A stretch of 64,000 bases of DNA from Diabrotica undecimpunctata (taxonomy: Eukaryota; Arthropoda; Insecta; Coleoptera; Chrysomelidae): the NCBI RefSeq assembly GCF_040954645.1, contig NC_092809.1, forward strand, positions 76,616,435 to 76,680,434. Direction: 5' to 3'. A model generated the notes under the pieces. That model searched no databases, was not told the origin of the DNA, and was given only the letters and a program-made list of their open reading frames with translations. Position numbers and translations under genes: made by a program. Positions 1 to 12,395 of the stretch are shown here, in pieces. Numbering within the stretch: the stretch's first letter is position 1; every line of letters starts with the position of its first letter.

Positions 1-1200
1 CAGTTTTTATGAAACCAGTGACGAAGATTTTCAGAATTATTTGAAAATTTCTTGTCTCAAATATAGCAGTTATTGTAATAAACCAAGAACGTAGGCAGCT
101 ACACAATCTGTTCAGAAATATAATATTATCATTCAGAAGCTCCTGAATTTCTTGGAAAGGATTCAAATTTCCAATAGACTCAACATTTCTCATCGTTAAT
201 TTTTTCAGTTAAGATTTACATTAATCCCACTTGGCTTATCTAGTCTATATATAAGTGGGGCATAGGACGGGAAAGAACGTCAGATCAGTTCTTACGAACC
301 CACCAATTACGTTTTTAAGACAAATCGACAACCGAAGTTCCTTGAGGACTCATGATCGAAAGATCTAATAGAAGATCTGTTAGATCTGCTTTCAGAGTTA
401 ATGTAATAATCGCCGAATCGTTTGTGTCTAGAACTGAAATCGCCCAGAAGTATAATATCGCTGTTATAAGTAGCCATATAATGCTCCCCCCTGAGTAACA
501 CAAAAAGTTTGATCCTTCTCATAGCATCGGATAGAGGCTGCAGTTGGGACATAAAGGAATTATTTGTGAGCAGTTGGTGACAAATGGTTGCACTTGCAGT
601 ATTTGGAATAGTATTTCTGTCTGACGGGAACCACATTGCCTGATTTTGACACTTCGCAACTGTGTTTAGAACTATTAATGCGGATGCTGTTTTTCACAGC
701 AATTTTGTAGGAGGATTTAGAGTCACTGAAGACTATAACGAAGTGTGTGGGCGAATTCCTGAATCTAGCAACGGTCCTAGCAACTTTGACGAATTAAAAT
801 TGGAAATCAGTGAGGCAAGCCTTAATATCTGCGTGGATTAGGGTGTTATTCACTCTTTGTGGTTTGATATGATGGGTTGCTAGCTTACAGAGGGTGTGGG
901 GATAAGGATGTGGCTCGGAGGGCGGGTGGTTGGCCCTTAAGTTCGAGCTACATCCTACGCGTGGTAAGTTTTACTACAATGATCAGTAAGTTAATTTCGT
1001 ATTATCGAAATTCTCAATTATTTCAATCAAGCTAAAATTCACAATTCTTGAAGTAAAGTCGGAATTCCTAATTCAACAACCAATCAGAAAGGAATTTGGA
1101 ATTCCCATTTTCATAGTCAATCAAACTCAATGTAGACCGATCGTTACTAAACACAATTTGTGATACTGGGAAACAGTTTGGTTTAACAATAAAAATAAAG
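1..1200. other. Unassigned AT-rich stretch
   Basis: I recognise no gene here. Open frames are short and unlike any family I know. A TATATAAG-like box near 246-253 is followed about 35-40 bases later by TCAG/TCAGTT, which resembles an arthropod TATA plus initiator core promoter. With no identifiable coding region after it, this is only a suggestion. A GC-richer patch lies near 890-960. Confidence 0.3.
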
Positions 1201-1880
1201 AAAACAAAAACCATGGTTATCAGTAAGAGCGGCAAAGTCATTTACAAGGATCCAGGTAAAAAATGAAGATAGTGGACAAAATGAAATACTTAGGAGACTG
1301 GATTACGGAAGATCTGAATCCGAAATCAGAAATTCGCTCAAGAATAGAGCAATCAAGAGCAGCCCTTTTGAAGATGAGAAAATTTCTGAGTAACCAAAGA
1401 CTCAATCTGCAAATGCGATATCGGATGGTAAAATATTATATCCACTCTATTCTTTTTTATGGTATCGAAGCCTGGACTGTTAATGTTGACTTAATGAGAA
1501 AACTGGAAGCTTTTGAGATTTGGCTTTTTAGGAGAATTTTGAAGATACCATGGACCGATGATATTACGAACTAAATGGTGTTGCACAGAATGGGAAGAGA
1601 CAGAGAACTTTTGACCACCATTAAAAGGCGAAAGCCAGCATATTTGGTGCACATACTTAGAAATGATAAGTACGAGTTGTTGCAGCTGATTATGAAGGGT
1701 AAAATCGAAGGAAAAAGGGGTCCTGGTAGACGATAAATATCCTGGCTGAAAAACATTCGCGACTGGACCGGGTTAAACACACAGACGATCTTAAGAAAAG
1801 CAGAAAATAGAGACGAATTTGCAATGGTTATAGCCAACCTTCATTAGTGGAGACGGCACTAGAAGAAAAAGAAGTAGGCC
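1201..1880 (+). mobile_element. LINE 3' end (reverse transcriptase C-terminus), 5'-truncated
   Basis: This is the tail of a non-LTR retrotransposon ORF2. The longest open piece (1263-1574) has the insect LINE signature after the palm domain: a KYLGDWI block, an IRSRIEQSR helix, then FYGIEAWT and LEAFEIWLFRRILKIPWTD. After a stop at 1572-1574 the same frame continues with a Gly-Arg-rich block and a FAMVIANLH ending, with a second stop at about 1733. It ends in an A/G-rich tail (AGAAGAAAAAGAAG). The palm and endonuclease domains are absent, so it is a dead 5'-truncated copy. Related tails lie at 15965-16680 and 21930-22375 on the other strand. The family match is by eye and the clade is not assigned. 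Confidence 0.8.
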
Positions 1881-1889
1881 GATCAACTT

Positions 1890-2625
1890 AACAGTTCCGT
1901 AATTCTTACGGATTTAACTATAGCCAAGGAGGAAACAGAGGCAGCCACAAGACGTTGAAGACCTTATCAGAGCGTACAAAGCTTAACTGGGAAACCAGTT
2001 TATACTGACAAGACGACATGGCACATAACATCAAAAATTGAACACTTTCACCCCTGAATTGGAAATTGGACCTCTGAAGGTGAGACGATGTCCAGTGCAA
2101 ATACAAGAGCATCATAGGTACAACCATATGCTTTCAAAGGACCAGGAGACAAACTACGAAGACCACAAAGATGGGAATCAAATTAACAAAAAACCAGCCC
2201 ATTAAGACTAAGCCATACAGATACTTACCTATCAAGAAAAAGCTGGTATATGGTATGGTATATGCTGGAAATATTGACGAAGACGGTTGGCTCTAAGTGT
2301 TTCTGTGTGGACTTCAGAAAGATTAACGACGTAACGCTCGATAAGAGATCAACAATGCTACCTAGCAACAACACCACTAAGAAGATAAGCACGCCCAAGA
2401 TTTTTTCAACGCTGTACTCAGATGGTTCTTTTATTTGTATTCACAGTAATTTCATTTGGACTGAAGAAAGAACACACTGCTTTCCAAAAGCTCGCCGCCA
2501 CCACCTTAGCAGGATATATCGACAATTTTGTAAAAGTTTAGATGGACGACATTATCAAGCACCCATTAAACTGAAAAGAACAACAAAATCATCTCCGTCT
2601 GCAACTGTCAAATAACTGTCAAAGT
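1890..2625 (+). mobile_element. Ty3/gypsy-type LTR retrotransposon pol remnant
   Basis: This is a decayed reverse transcriptase fragment of gypsy type. The open frame 2250-2615 contains FCVDFRKINDVT, the classic gypsy palm block. After frameshifts, the other frames show a FQKLAATTLAGYIDNFVKV stretch followed by a catalytic box in which the tyrosine codon of YMDD has become TAG (near 2535-2550, reading V-stop-M-D-D). Upstream, around 2000-2240, scattered fragments (TKPYRY and similar) fit the protease-RT linker. No LTRs, integrase or RNase H are visible. The element is long dead and directly follows the LINE tail ending near 1880. Confidence 0.75.
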
Positions 2626-2845
2626 TTTTGGACGCGTTTAAGAGTTCCTCGGGAAAATTTGTATATTTAAGTTTTTTTTACTCGATTCCGATCTGTTGTG
2701 AAGTGCAGAAGTGTGTTTCAAGATATAATACAGAGTGTTTAGCCAATTTGTTTGTTTTCCTTTATATTTTAAATTCTGTTATTCTGTCAACTGTACTGTA
2801 AGTAGAAATTTTTTATATACTTTTTGTTAAACGCCGTGCCCCGTC

Positions 2846-3835
2846 ATGTCCGCGGGCAAAAATGGCATTTCTGGGAAGGATCCACTAGATCCTGGTGTAG
2901 AGAACATTGAATTTACAGATGGGAATGACATAATTATAACTACAAATGCTTTGCATATTAATTCTCATGTTGACTACTCAAATAATACTAAAAACAGTAT
3001 TGATACAAGCTTCCATCGACTTCAGCTAAAACAAATATTCAAAAAAGTCAGGAATTTAATTCATCTAATCGATTTAGTTCTAATGATAATGGTCCTTTTT
3101 TATATTTGTTCAACATATCAATTTAAATATAGGTCGTTTTCATCCAATGAAACTTGGAGAGAAACTACTTTCGTTATCTAATTATGATAAAAATATTATT
3201 AAAATTGTTAGTGTAGGTAAAAACCGTATTAAAATCTAAGTAAATTCAGGTTCTGTTGGTAATAAGTTAGTTACTAAAGATTTTTTGAGAAAAATAATCT
3301 AATAGCATATATTCCAAATTATTTAACAGAAAAAAAAGGTCTCGTTCGTGGAGTGGATACTACTTTAAGTGAGAATGTACTGCTCAACACTATTAACTCT
3401 AATATTCCTATTAAAAAAGTTTATAGAATGACTAGATTAGTTTAAAATAATGGTATATCCGAACGAGTTCCTAGACAAATGGTAATTGTTAGCTTTGAGG
3501 GTAAATTAATTCCCCAGTAGATTTACATCAATAAAGTTAGATATCCGGTTGAAATATATGTTAGTCCGGTTATGCAATGTTTTAATTGTCTTTGATATGG
3601 TCATTCAACAACCCAATGCAAGTCAAAAAAAAAGATGTAAAAAATGCGGTAATGAAGGTAAAATTGGTAGCCCCGATGAATGTAATGCATTTTGCGTTTA
3701 TTGTAAAAATAATAACCATGAGTCAATTTTTAAAGAATGCCCCGATTACTAAAAGAACTTTTATAAACTTGATGGTATCTTAAATAGCGATAATTCTTGT
3801 TCTTCTGATAGTATAGAGTCTTTTATTTGAAACAT
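2846..3835 (+). pseudogene. LINE ORF1 (gag-like) with CCHC zinc knuckles, frameshifted
   Basis: This is the nucleic-acid-binding ORF1 of a Jockey/I-like LINE. The reading starts at an ATG at 2846 (MSAGKNGISG...), runs to a stop at 3181, and then continues in other frames. The C-terminal part (about 3565-3760) has a knuckle of the form C-x2-C-x4-H-x4-C (CFNC..YGHSTTQC), then a CKKCG block and a third C-x2-C-x4-H-x5-C. This order is typical of insect LINE gag proteins. At least three stops or frame changes separate the N-terminal and zinc-knuckle parts. No ORF2 follows, so the copy is a 5' fragment or was cut off later. Confidence 0.75.
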
Positions 3836-3841
3836 ACAAAA

Positions 3842-3889
3842 GAAATTATGTCATAAAAATTATTGAAAATTATGTCATAAAAATTATTG
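3842..3889 (+). repeat. Short tandem repeat, 24-bp unit x2
   Basis: Two adjacent copies of a unit containing AATTATGTCATAAAAATTAT sit just after the LINE ORF1 remnant. They look like a local slippage duplication. Confidence 0.7.
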
Positions 3890-6055
3890 ACTGACCTTTT
3901 AACTCACACACGCCGATGTCTTCTTTCGACCAGAACAGCTTCACCTTGTTGATTATGTTAGGGTACCAATCAAAGCCTTCTCCGTTCTAAGTGTCCATCT
4001 GTCAGCATACCAGCAAACTCTTTCTCCAAAAACACGAGCAGGCCTCTTTTACGAGTACTCGTTCAACAAACTCCAAAATTCTCTCCTCTCTTTCATATAC
4101 TAACAATATTTCACTTGGACTTTATAGAATCCAGGAGGTATTCGACTTTTCAGCTTGGATCTATCTTTAGTTCCACCTTTCAGCCCATCACTTCTAATTA
4201 TTTAACTACTGGCACTTACTTCTAAATTGACTACACAAAACTTCGACTGCTTCTCTCCGATCACCATCACATAATAATCTTTTTTACTCCAAACTTTCAA
4301 AACATTCACTCTCTTTTCCCATTCCAAACTCGCTAACCAATCAGAAAATTTCTCTATTCCGCCTCTTAATTGATATCAGAAAAACCTAAGCATTGCTTGT
4401 AAACAAATTTCTTTAAAAATGATAACGGTTTTTTGTGACTTACTTTCTAAATATAATAACTAGGTACCTGGCGGCTTTTGGCCTTTCCAGCGAAACAAAA
4501 ATCAAAAGCTTTTAAAATATTATATCTACAAATACCGGGAAACAATTGTCTATTCACTTTAAAGTATTTACTAATGTTTCTCAGTCCTTCAGGGTAAAAC
4601 TCATTATGGATAAACCCACTGCTTAAAACTAGTTATAACAAATATTTACAAATCGATGTACAGGGCGTTGGAAATTTATGTGCCCGCGTTCTTAACAAAA
4701 TCAAATCTTTGATTGATAAAATGAATCATAACAGTATATAATATCCGTATATTTAATATTGTAGCAAACAGTATTGTGGCTAAATGGATCAATAATCCAA
4801 AGCCATTAAAAAAAAAGAAAAAAAAAATCTCCGTCTGGTCTTGGAAATGTTAAAAACCACAACTGGTAACTTCGCCTCACATGAACTGGAATAGCTGGGC
4901 CACAAAATCACTCAACAATAGGAGAATCATTGTGAAAAGCTGAAGGGGTTTGAACAACCAAGGATGACAAAACAGCATGGGAGTTTCATTGAAACGGCCA
5001 ACTGGTCGTGAGGTTTCATTATGAACTTTTCGAATATGATTGCACTGAAGCTGTCAAGATTTCCCAACATCACCACGTAATGAAGAGGAAGAGACCTCGA
5101 GAAGAAAACCTCGAGACCCGTCGAGACCGATCTTCTGCATCATGCAGGGGTTCTGACTGGAATTTTTTAAATTTTTTTCAAATACTATTAACCAGAGAAC
5201 TAGAACCAAAAATGTACTATGTACTTTTTTTCCGCCAGAGGGGTCCAATTGCCACCCCAACTGCCGGCGCCCATAGATATTGGTCCATCAACAACAGTTT
5301 TTTTTTTTATTTTCATTGTTTCTTCAGTCCATCCCATTATTTTTTCAGTTCATCCATTACTATTTCTCGTTCTTAATATTTTAAGTTGGTAATGTAATAA
5401 ACTAACTAATAAACAAAAATAAAATTGTTAAAAATGAAATTTCCTGTATATTAATAAACTCTTTACGCTTCATCTAAAACTAAGGACTCTTTTATAAAAT
5501 GAAAAGAATATAGGTTTAAGTTTAAGAATACCGATTTAAACCTAAATCTGAAATTAACATGTATGGTTCAGTGCAAGTGCAATTGCCCTTGAACTATTTA
5601 CAAGAACGAGAGAGTCTTCAACACGCACAGATACCCACTCCACCGCTATTTTCGAAAACAAATCATTGAACGTGTTCCAACAAAAATAAATTTATTCAGT
5701 AATAAGGAAATTGTTTAGCAAAATATGCAATTTGTAGAAGGTTGCATAGCAGCACTTGTGGCAATGCGTCATCGTCAATCCTTTTGGGGGACCCATTGAA
5801 CGTGAGATCGTTGCTAATAGTGAAAGCCTTTATATATTCAAAGGATGTTTTGTTTTGCGTTAGCTAAAGCTGATTTGAATTTGGGTTTAGCGAGAATCAT
5901 AAGCTCACCTTTCAAAATAAACAGGATGTTTGACGGTAAATCCAGGTTTGATGTGGTCAACATCAAAATATATTTTGCATGAGTTTAAGATTATCAAAAA
6001 CAACAACAAAAGTTTATAATTTAAATATATCTTCGACAGAAAATAATAAATTAAA
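3890..6055. other. Unassigned 2.2-kb stretch
   Basis: I see no recognisable gene or element ends. The longest open frame, 5008-5376 (122 aa, Arg- then Phe-rich), matches nothing I know and has low-complexity homopolymer runs, so I do not call it. 3900-4350 is pyrimidine-rich on the plus strand, and A runs occur near 4807-4830. Confidence 0.3.
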
Positions 6056-6059
6056 ATAA

Positions 6060-7090
6060 TGAATTTATGCACAATACCGAAAAAATAAAAAAAATAATTA
6101 GAAGAAATTGTTATCCAATCGATCCGAAAAATAGAAAAACACTGAAACGACATCTGGAAAAAATTATCTCAAATAAAATCGAAGATGATCAGGCAGAATT
6201 TACTGCAGGAAGGTCCTGCATAGACCACGCATTATACACTCAAACAATTAAATGAAAAAATATTGGCAATAGACCGATACGTATGACACGGTTCCCAGAA
6301 AATGACTATGGAAAATGATGAAGGAAATCGGGATAACGTAGAAGTTAATAGAAGCCGTAAAAAACCTATACAACAACAACAGGGCAAGAGTTAGAGTATT
6401 TAACCGAGTTAAATACTCGAACCAATTTAAAACCACAAAAGGTTTACTGCAAGGATGATCTACATCTCTGACGCTGTTCAAGATATTTCTTTAACAAATA
6501 TGGATACAAAAGCCATGGAAAAGGAAATGTGGAGTTATGGAAATACCAATTCGAGACGACTTCTTGTACACTCTAAGTTTTGCAGATGACCAAGTGGTAA
6601 TTGCTCAAGATGAAGAAGATTTATCCTATACGCTCTCAGAACTAGAAGAGGAATGCACAAAAAATGAACTGGAAATAAGCCTAGATACGACTGAATACTT
6701 AACAACAGAAGAAGAACCAGTAAGAAACTTGAAAATTGATGAGGATAGAGAAATAAAGAGAACAGAAAAATTCAAATACTTAGGATTCATAATTTTAAAA
6801 AATGGAACCACTGAGCAAGAGATAACCAGCAGATTAGCACCAACAAGAAAACGTATTAAACAATGGGATAGATAAACTACCAGAAATATAATAAATGTAT
6901 AACACTTTAATATGTAATAATGACTTACGGATCAGAGCGTAATAAACAAACCATGTTCAAAATTACAGCAAGCGAAATAGAGTTCATGAGAAGAAGTTGT
7001 ATTGTAACGACTGGAACGTCTTAGAAATGAAGAGATAAAAAGAAGAATGGCAGTAGAAGATTAAAAAAAATATTGTGGGATTTTGATAAT
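6060..7090 (+). mobile_element. LINE reverse transcriptase remnant
   Basis: This is the central and C-terminal ORF2 of an insect LINE, broken by frameshifts and stops. 6067-6255 carries the fingers block (EDDQAEFTAGRSCIDHA). Further on, MKEIGIT...LIEAVKNLYNN and a G-LLQG remnant precede 6537-6875. That piece has the catalytic SFADDQVVIAQDEEDL box with FADD intact, followed by FKYLGFIILKNGTTEQEI. After 6876 the thumb region continues with MTYGSE, EFMRRSC and NEEIKRRMAVE fragments to about 7080. No endonuclease lies upstream, so it is a 5'-truncated dead copy. The similar minus-strand copies at 59145-60740 appear related. Confidence 0.8.
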
Positions 7091-7239
7091 GAACTCATTT
7101 GGATTTATGAGGAGATCAGGAAAGACGACTGTTCAGGAGAGGCAAAAAATTGTTTAATCATGAACATAAATTCCTTAACGTTTTAATATAATTAATTTAA
7201 TATAATTCCTTAATGTAAAGCCTAATAGGATTTTACACA

Positions 7240-8047
7240 TTGGCCAAGAGAAGAACATAACATGAAAATAAAAAAAGATTTTTACGAACAGCTAAAGGAA
7301 GTATACGGCAGCACACCAAGAAATGACAGCTAGATCGTACTAGGAGATATGAATACTTAAATAGGCAAAGAAGAACTTTTCTTAGGAACCATTGGTAAGC
7401 ATTCATTCCATCAAAACACCAAATGAAAATGGAGAAATTTGGCAGTAGAAAAAACATGATAATATGCTAGATTTTTTTCCCACACCGCGAATTACACAAA
7501 GCGACATAGATTATGCCTGGTGGAATAGCCACCAACCAAATTGATCATGTCTTAGACAAAAGTGCCATAACAAGCATACAAAAGGTAAAGAGCCGAAGAG
7601 GAGCATGCTGCGGATCTGACCCTCTCCTAGTACAGATAAAATACAGAGAAACGGGAGGAACATAAATATACTAAAATTGAGACAATAAGATATCAAAGAG
7701 AACTATGAGACAGAAATAACACAAAATACTGACAAATACGGGCAGCCTAGGCACCGAAGAACATTGGAAAGAAATTAAAACAAAAGTAATTGACGCAGCA
7801 AGAAAGATCATAGACAAAAAAAAAACAAACAAAAAGAGAATGGCACACTGGTGAGTGTAACAATGCCATACAGAAAATAAATGAAGAGCACAAGAAATGT
7901 ATATAAAAAAGAACAAGCGAAAGAAGAGCAAGCTACAAAGTTGCAAGACGGAGGACCGATGAAATATGCCGAAAAGAAAAAAGAAAATGTAAAAACGGTT
8001 ATATATAGAAAATGAAAGAAAATCTTCAAACCAATGATATAAGGTAA
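7240..8047 (+). mobile_element. LINE endonuclease-domain remnant
   Basis: This stretch matches the apurinic-like endonuclease domain of insect LINEs when read through several frame changes. Pieces include a LGDMNT-like block (about 7340-7360, the catalytic Asp/Asn region), NENGEIW, FFPHRELHKAT, WWNSHQPN/ATNQIDHVLDKSA, and RRGACCGSDPLLVQIKYR (about 7590-7640), the SDH-type terminal motif. It then runs into the linker and stops at a TA microsatellite at 8051. It lies after, not before, the reverse transcriptase remnant at 6060-7090, so the two come from different insertions. Confidence 0.75.
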
Positions 8048-8049
8048 GC

Positions 8050-8050
<1 letters not shown>

Positions 8051-8110
<60 letters not shown>

Positions 8111-8116
8111 TATATG

Positions 8117-8177
<61 letters not shown>

Positions 8178-8182
8178 ATATA
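8051..8182. repeat. (TA)n microsatellite
   Basis: About 130 bp of nearly pure TA dinucleotide repeat, interrupted by a few TACATA/TGTATA units. The flanking LINE fragment runs directly into it, as in other LINE tails in this window (59125-59145, 60019-60068). Open frames translating as poly-Tyr/Ile across it are artefacts. Confidence 0.95.
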
Positions 8183-8579
8183 AATATTAATTGGAAAATT
8201 AAGTTGACAGATAAGACTAAACAAGGCCTAATAATTGTTCCAGACACGTAAACTCACTTAATAATAATAATCGTTGTGTAATTACTGAGTAGTTCAGACA
8301 TCCTATTATTCAGTAGCTTGTACGGCACGTCGCATCGGTACTAAAAAATCTAGTAGGCCTGACACGTTCCACGATTAGAGATGGAAGAAAACAATAGAGA
8401 AAATAAACAATCTTATAATTAACATTTTAGAAATAATAATCTTAGTAAGACGTAGATTGAATGCAATTATGCAATTAAAATTAGTATCACAAGCTTCGCA
8501 GCATTTACAATAAATACTTTATAAATGGCTTGCTTGGAATTTAGAATCTTAACATAAAAAAAGTTATGATCTAGAATTT

Positions 8580-9300
8580 ATGATAAAGCGTCTATACAGA
8601 GAATATGTAAAATGGGGGTTACAAGTCAACATGAAGAAAACAATATTTAGTTATCAATTTAGATGCAAGGTTTGAAGTGTTGATAGACGAGGACGTGGAA
8701 ATCAAACAAGTGGAAAATTTTAAATATTTAGTTGCACTCATTGATAAAAACGGCTTGGGAGAAACCGAAATTAAACACCGAATTAATCAGGGACGTAAAA
8801 TTGTAGGATGTCAGCACTCCTTATAGTGGGATCGCAACATTTCCAACAGGAACAAAAAAGAAGAATAGGGCAAACCATGGTTGAATCAGTTCGTTATGGC
8901 TCTGAAGTATGGACAACTAATGCAGACCTGAAGAGAAGATTGTTGGCAGTTGAAAAGGATTATTTGAGAAGAAGTGCTATAACATCAAGGCTGGAAAGGA
9001 AGACCAACGAATCTATAAGAAATAACATGAATGCTACAGAAACGGTCATTGACAGAATAGAAAGAAGAGGTTTAAAATGGTTTGGACACCTATTGATAAT
9101 GCCTGACGAACGTTGGCCCCAAAACTTTACAGATGGAAGCTCCCTGGAAGAAGAAAAAGACGTAGACCTCGACGCTCATGGAATGAAGGAATTAGAAGAG
9201 CGATGGAATCGAGAGGTTTGGAGGAGGAGCATGCCTTGGACCGGGAGAATTGGCGGAGGATAACGGGAATACGGCGATAGCCGTCTCCAAAATGTATTGT
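8580..9300 (+). mobile_element. LINE 3' end (reverse transcriptase C-terminus)
   Basis: This is a 5'-truncated LINE ORF2 tail. A disrupted stretch to about 8800 reads as DEDVEIKQVENFKYL and ETEIKHRINQGRKIVGCQ. The open frame 8808-9263 follows with RYGSEVWTTNADLKRRLLAV, YLRRSAITSR, NESIRNNMNATETVIDRI and GLKWFGHLL, then frame-shifted Arg-rich C-terminal residues. These blocks are standard for the C-terminal third of insect LINE ORF2 proteins. The piece 8340-8580 may belong to the same copy but is too decayed to show. There is no palm domain, so it is non-functional. Confidence 0.8.
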
Positions 9301-9779
9301 ATTTACAAGTTGGATCCTGACTTGTTTGGCAATGTTTGTTTGAAATATTCTGAGTAGTTATATAGGTGTAGTGTACAGGTGGCAATAGCAATGGAGTGGA
9401 GTGACAATTGAGATTGAATTTATTAGGGGAAGTGTAGACGAAGCAAAAATTATTGACAAAATAGAGAGAATAAGTTAAGATAGCTATGCCACGTCATTCT
9501 ATGCCGAGATGTTAATCACTAAATATAGGGATCACTGAGTTTTAAGATCCGGGAAATGACCAAACAATACTTGATGACAAAAGCTTAGACAAGACATATT
9601 CATAGAATTAATATTGGTTTGACCCAAAATAGAAAGTTATGGAGAATTGTTTGTTATTAGGGAAACAGACTTTGGGTATGGTTAAGTGCACAGAAAATGC
9701 AAGTAAGGAACATAATTCAAATAATCTAATTGTAAAAGACTTTTCCAATTAAATTGTTTGAATTATGACACGAAACACG

Positions 9780-10512
9780 ACAAGAGTTTAAGATGACCAT
9801 AAATTCGTTAAAAAACAGGAAGCGGCCGAGGTAAGACGGAATAAATAATGAACTACTGAAATATGGAGGAGCAAACCGATGAGAAAACTTGACCAAGTAA
9901 TAATATTACAATGCAAGATACCAGACGCATGGAGAGATAATATAATGATACTTATGTTCAAAAGACCCCAACAGTTGCAGGGGTGCAAAATCTAGAAAAG
10001 CCTTAACGAACAGAATTATTAAAATGATAACACTATCAGACGAACACCAGGACCATAGGCGCCATGTTTGTACTAAAACAAATCACAGAAAAGGCCATTT
10101 AATATAATAAACCGGCATATTTATGCTTCGTAGACCTAATAAAGACCTCCAGTTGCATCCAAATCGGAGATGTCTAACATCTATTATATAAAAGAAATAT
10201 ACAGTCAATATTAAACAAACCATCAAAAACATATAACCGAATGTAAGCAAAGATAAATGGAAAACTAAGATAGCCTATAACATTACACATCGGAGTCGGG
10301 TAAGGGTATTCATTAATCCCACTGCTATTTAATATAATAATGGACGAAATAATACAAGCAGTACGTCAAGGTCATGGTTACAGAATGGTGAACAGAGAAA
10401 TCCAAATTATATGCTTTGTAGGCGGAAGCTGTACTAACCGCAGAGACCGAAGACAATATCCAAAGATTAATGCACATTTTCAATACCAGAAGCAAAAAAT
10501 GTAATATGATAA
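9780..10512 (+). mobile_element. LINE reverse transcriptase remnant, left part of a split copy
   Basis: Read through frame changes, this stretch shows INNELLKYGGAN, a WRD(N)IM block, then LFNIIMDEII-like and GHGYRM fragments and an AEAVLTAETEDNIQRLMHIFN run where the catalytic DD box should be. It stops at NMIM, exactly where the TIR of a DNA transposon begins at 10513. The family's C-terminus resumes at 12396 beyond the insertion. It resembles the better preserved minus-strand LINE at 18840-20215. It is heavily mutated, with many stops. Confidence 0.7.
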
Positions 10513-12121
10513 TGTGGCATAAATTTGCACTTAACTTTTTTGCTCTTTAAGTTACCTGTATTTGTGACAATAAATATTAAAGATACATTATTTTAACAAA
10601 AAAAAAGGTATACTTGTTAATAACTTCAAAACTCAACAGTTTTCGAGATAATCGCATTTTAAAAATCAGCGGCATAATTCTGATTTAAGGTAATTACTCC
10701 AGGCAACGAAGGAAAAATAGACAAAAACAGTAATACTTCTGAATTTTGGTATAAAATACCTTTAACTAAAGTTAATAGTTAGTTAATGAAATATTAAATA
10801 AAATAAATATATCAGCAGGATAATTAATAATAGGATTTGACAAAATAACAGAATAATAGGATTGTACATCAAACATTTTAGGTTTTATGTTAAATTAAAG
10901 TCATAATCAAAACATTTTGTTTACAAACCAAATTAAGAAATAGTTAAACTAAATAACATAACTTGTTGTCAAAGTAAGTGTTCGATATGTCCACCATTTT
11001 CTTTAATTCATTTGTCATAATATTCCATAAAAGATCGTCTCATATTAAATAGCATCATTGGTTCTAAAGAAACTGCTGCCGTATTTATTTCTTCCCATAG
11101 TTGGTTGCGAATGTTTATGGTATTCTTATAGACACGTTGTTTTAATGCGCCTCTTACACCAAATCAAGCGGATTAAATTCTGGGCTACGTGGTGGCTATA
11201 ATGTATAATGGATGAATATATTATTTTGCCTACATATCTAAATCTTATGGTATATTGTGGAACTACACCTTATTTGTCGCAGAGGTTAAATAATGTATTA
11301 AACTGTGATGTATCTCGTTCATTGGTTACTTATATACACACGGAATAACCTATCGATGACATTACTTATTTATATGATTAAATTACAGCTTACGAGTAAC
11401 TATAATTACATCTCGAACAAATGGACTATTATGATTTACTAACGAACTAATATTATGCTGAACTAAATTGCCTGTGTGTTTACTGTGTAATGAATAATAA
11501 GTATTCTTTTGGGATTTTTAATGAATTAAATAATTATATCAAAATCTCACCACATTGCCAAGGAATATGACTACCACGACAAATTCAACGTTCAGAAAAG
11601 TTGTATTTAAGTATGTTCTCACTGCCTTCTCTCTAGAATATGGAGGTATACCATCTTGCATAAATCACATATTTTGGGTTTTTAGCATTTTACAATCAAA
11701 AAAAAGTTATACAACGCCAGTATAGAAACTTAAGAAGCGATAGAAAAAGGAAATTGTAAACATAATGACGGCCAACGTCTGAATACGGACACTACACCTA
11801 AAGAAGAAGATGAAGACTCCTTTCTCCAATAAGATATTTAGCAGCCATAACAAAGCCTTTTGTGATGTAACATTATCATCTTTGAGTTGTTTTCATAAGA
11901 ATAAACTATAAATTATGCTTATCTGCAGATATTCAGTGCTTTACCGCACACATATTATTAGGCAGCTGACTTATAATATGCGATTATCTCGAAAACGGAT
12001 GAATTATGAGGTTACTAACAAGTATACCTTTTCTTTGTAAAAATAATCTATATTTAATATTTTTTAACACAAATAGAGCTGACTTAAAGAGCAAAAAAGT
12101 TACGTGCAAATTTATGCCACA
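10513..12121. mobile_element. Mariner-like DNA transposon with ~150-bp TIRs
   Basis: The ends are long inverted repeats. TGTGGCATAAATTTGCAC at 10513 mirrors GTGCAAATTTATGCCACA ending at 12121. Similarity continues about 150 bp inward, through a shared GGTATACTTGTTA and a TTTCGAGATAATCGCAT block near 10650 and 11980. In the middle (about 10975-11215, minus strand) broken frames read RSPEFNPLDL, INIRNQLWEEI, MRRSFMEYYD and NGGHIEHLL, matching the C-terminus of a Tc1/mariner-type transposase. A clean TA target duplication is not visible. It interrupts a LINE whose C-terminus resumes at 12396. Confidence 0.75.
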
Positions 12122-12395
12122 CATGTGACATATGTGGCGCCCTCTATCAGTTACATTAAAGTATGTATAAAATTATAATTTATCCTACTTAAAAGCATCC
12201 AATTGTAAATTTTTGTCTAAAAATATTTACAAACGTAAAAGTTATAGCGAAAAATAAAATTTTTAATTTCCACTTTAACACCCTGTATCTTTTTTAATAT
12301 CAACATTTTATTAAAGCAAGTTGACTTAAATCGTAATATTTTAAAGTGCAGAATCTACGGTTTCTGTTTGTACAATTACTTAAGGACCACCCTGT
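12122..12395. repeat. MITE-like non-coding insert
   Basis: This block lies between the mariner-like TIR and the resumed LINE. It contains GGCGCCCTCTATC near its left end, AACACCCTGTATC at about 12279-12291 and ACCACCCTGTATA at its right end, the kind of terminus many insect mariner-derived MITEs carry. It has no coding potential. Its exact ends and target duplication are not resolved. Confidence 0.4.

Noticed and set aside
246..290. TATATAAG plus TCAGTT as a promoter
   Set aside because: Spacing is a little long and no coding region or LTR structure follows. It is noted only inside the unassigned stretch.
5008..5376. 122-aa plus-strand ORF as a host gene
   Set aside because: It is Arg-rich then Phe/Ser-rich across homopolymer runs, with an overlapping minus ORF and no family resemblance.
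7808..8247. Long minus-strand ORFs of 138 and 73 aa made of Tyr/Ile repeats
   Set aside because: They translate the TA microsatellite at 8051-8182. Such ORFs arise in any long TA tract. The same holds for 29938-30201 and the tail of the ORF at 59902-60528.
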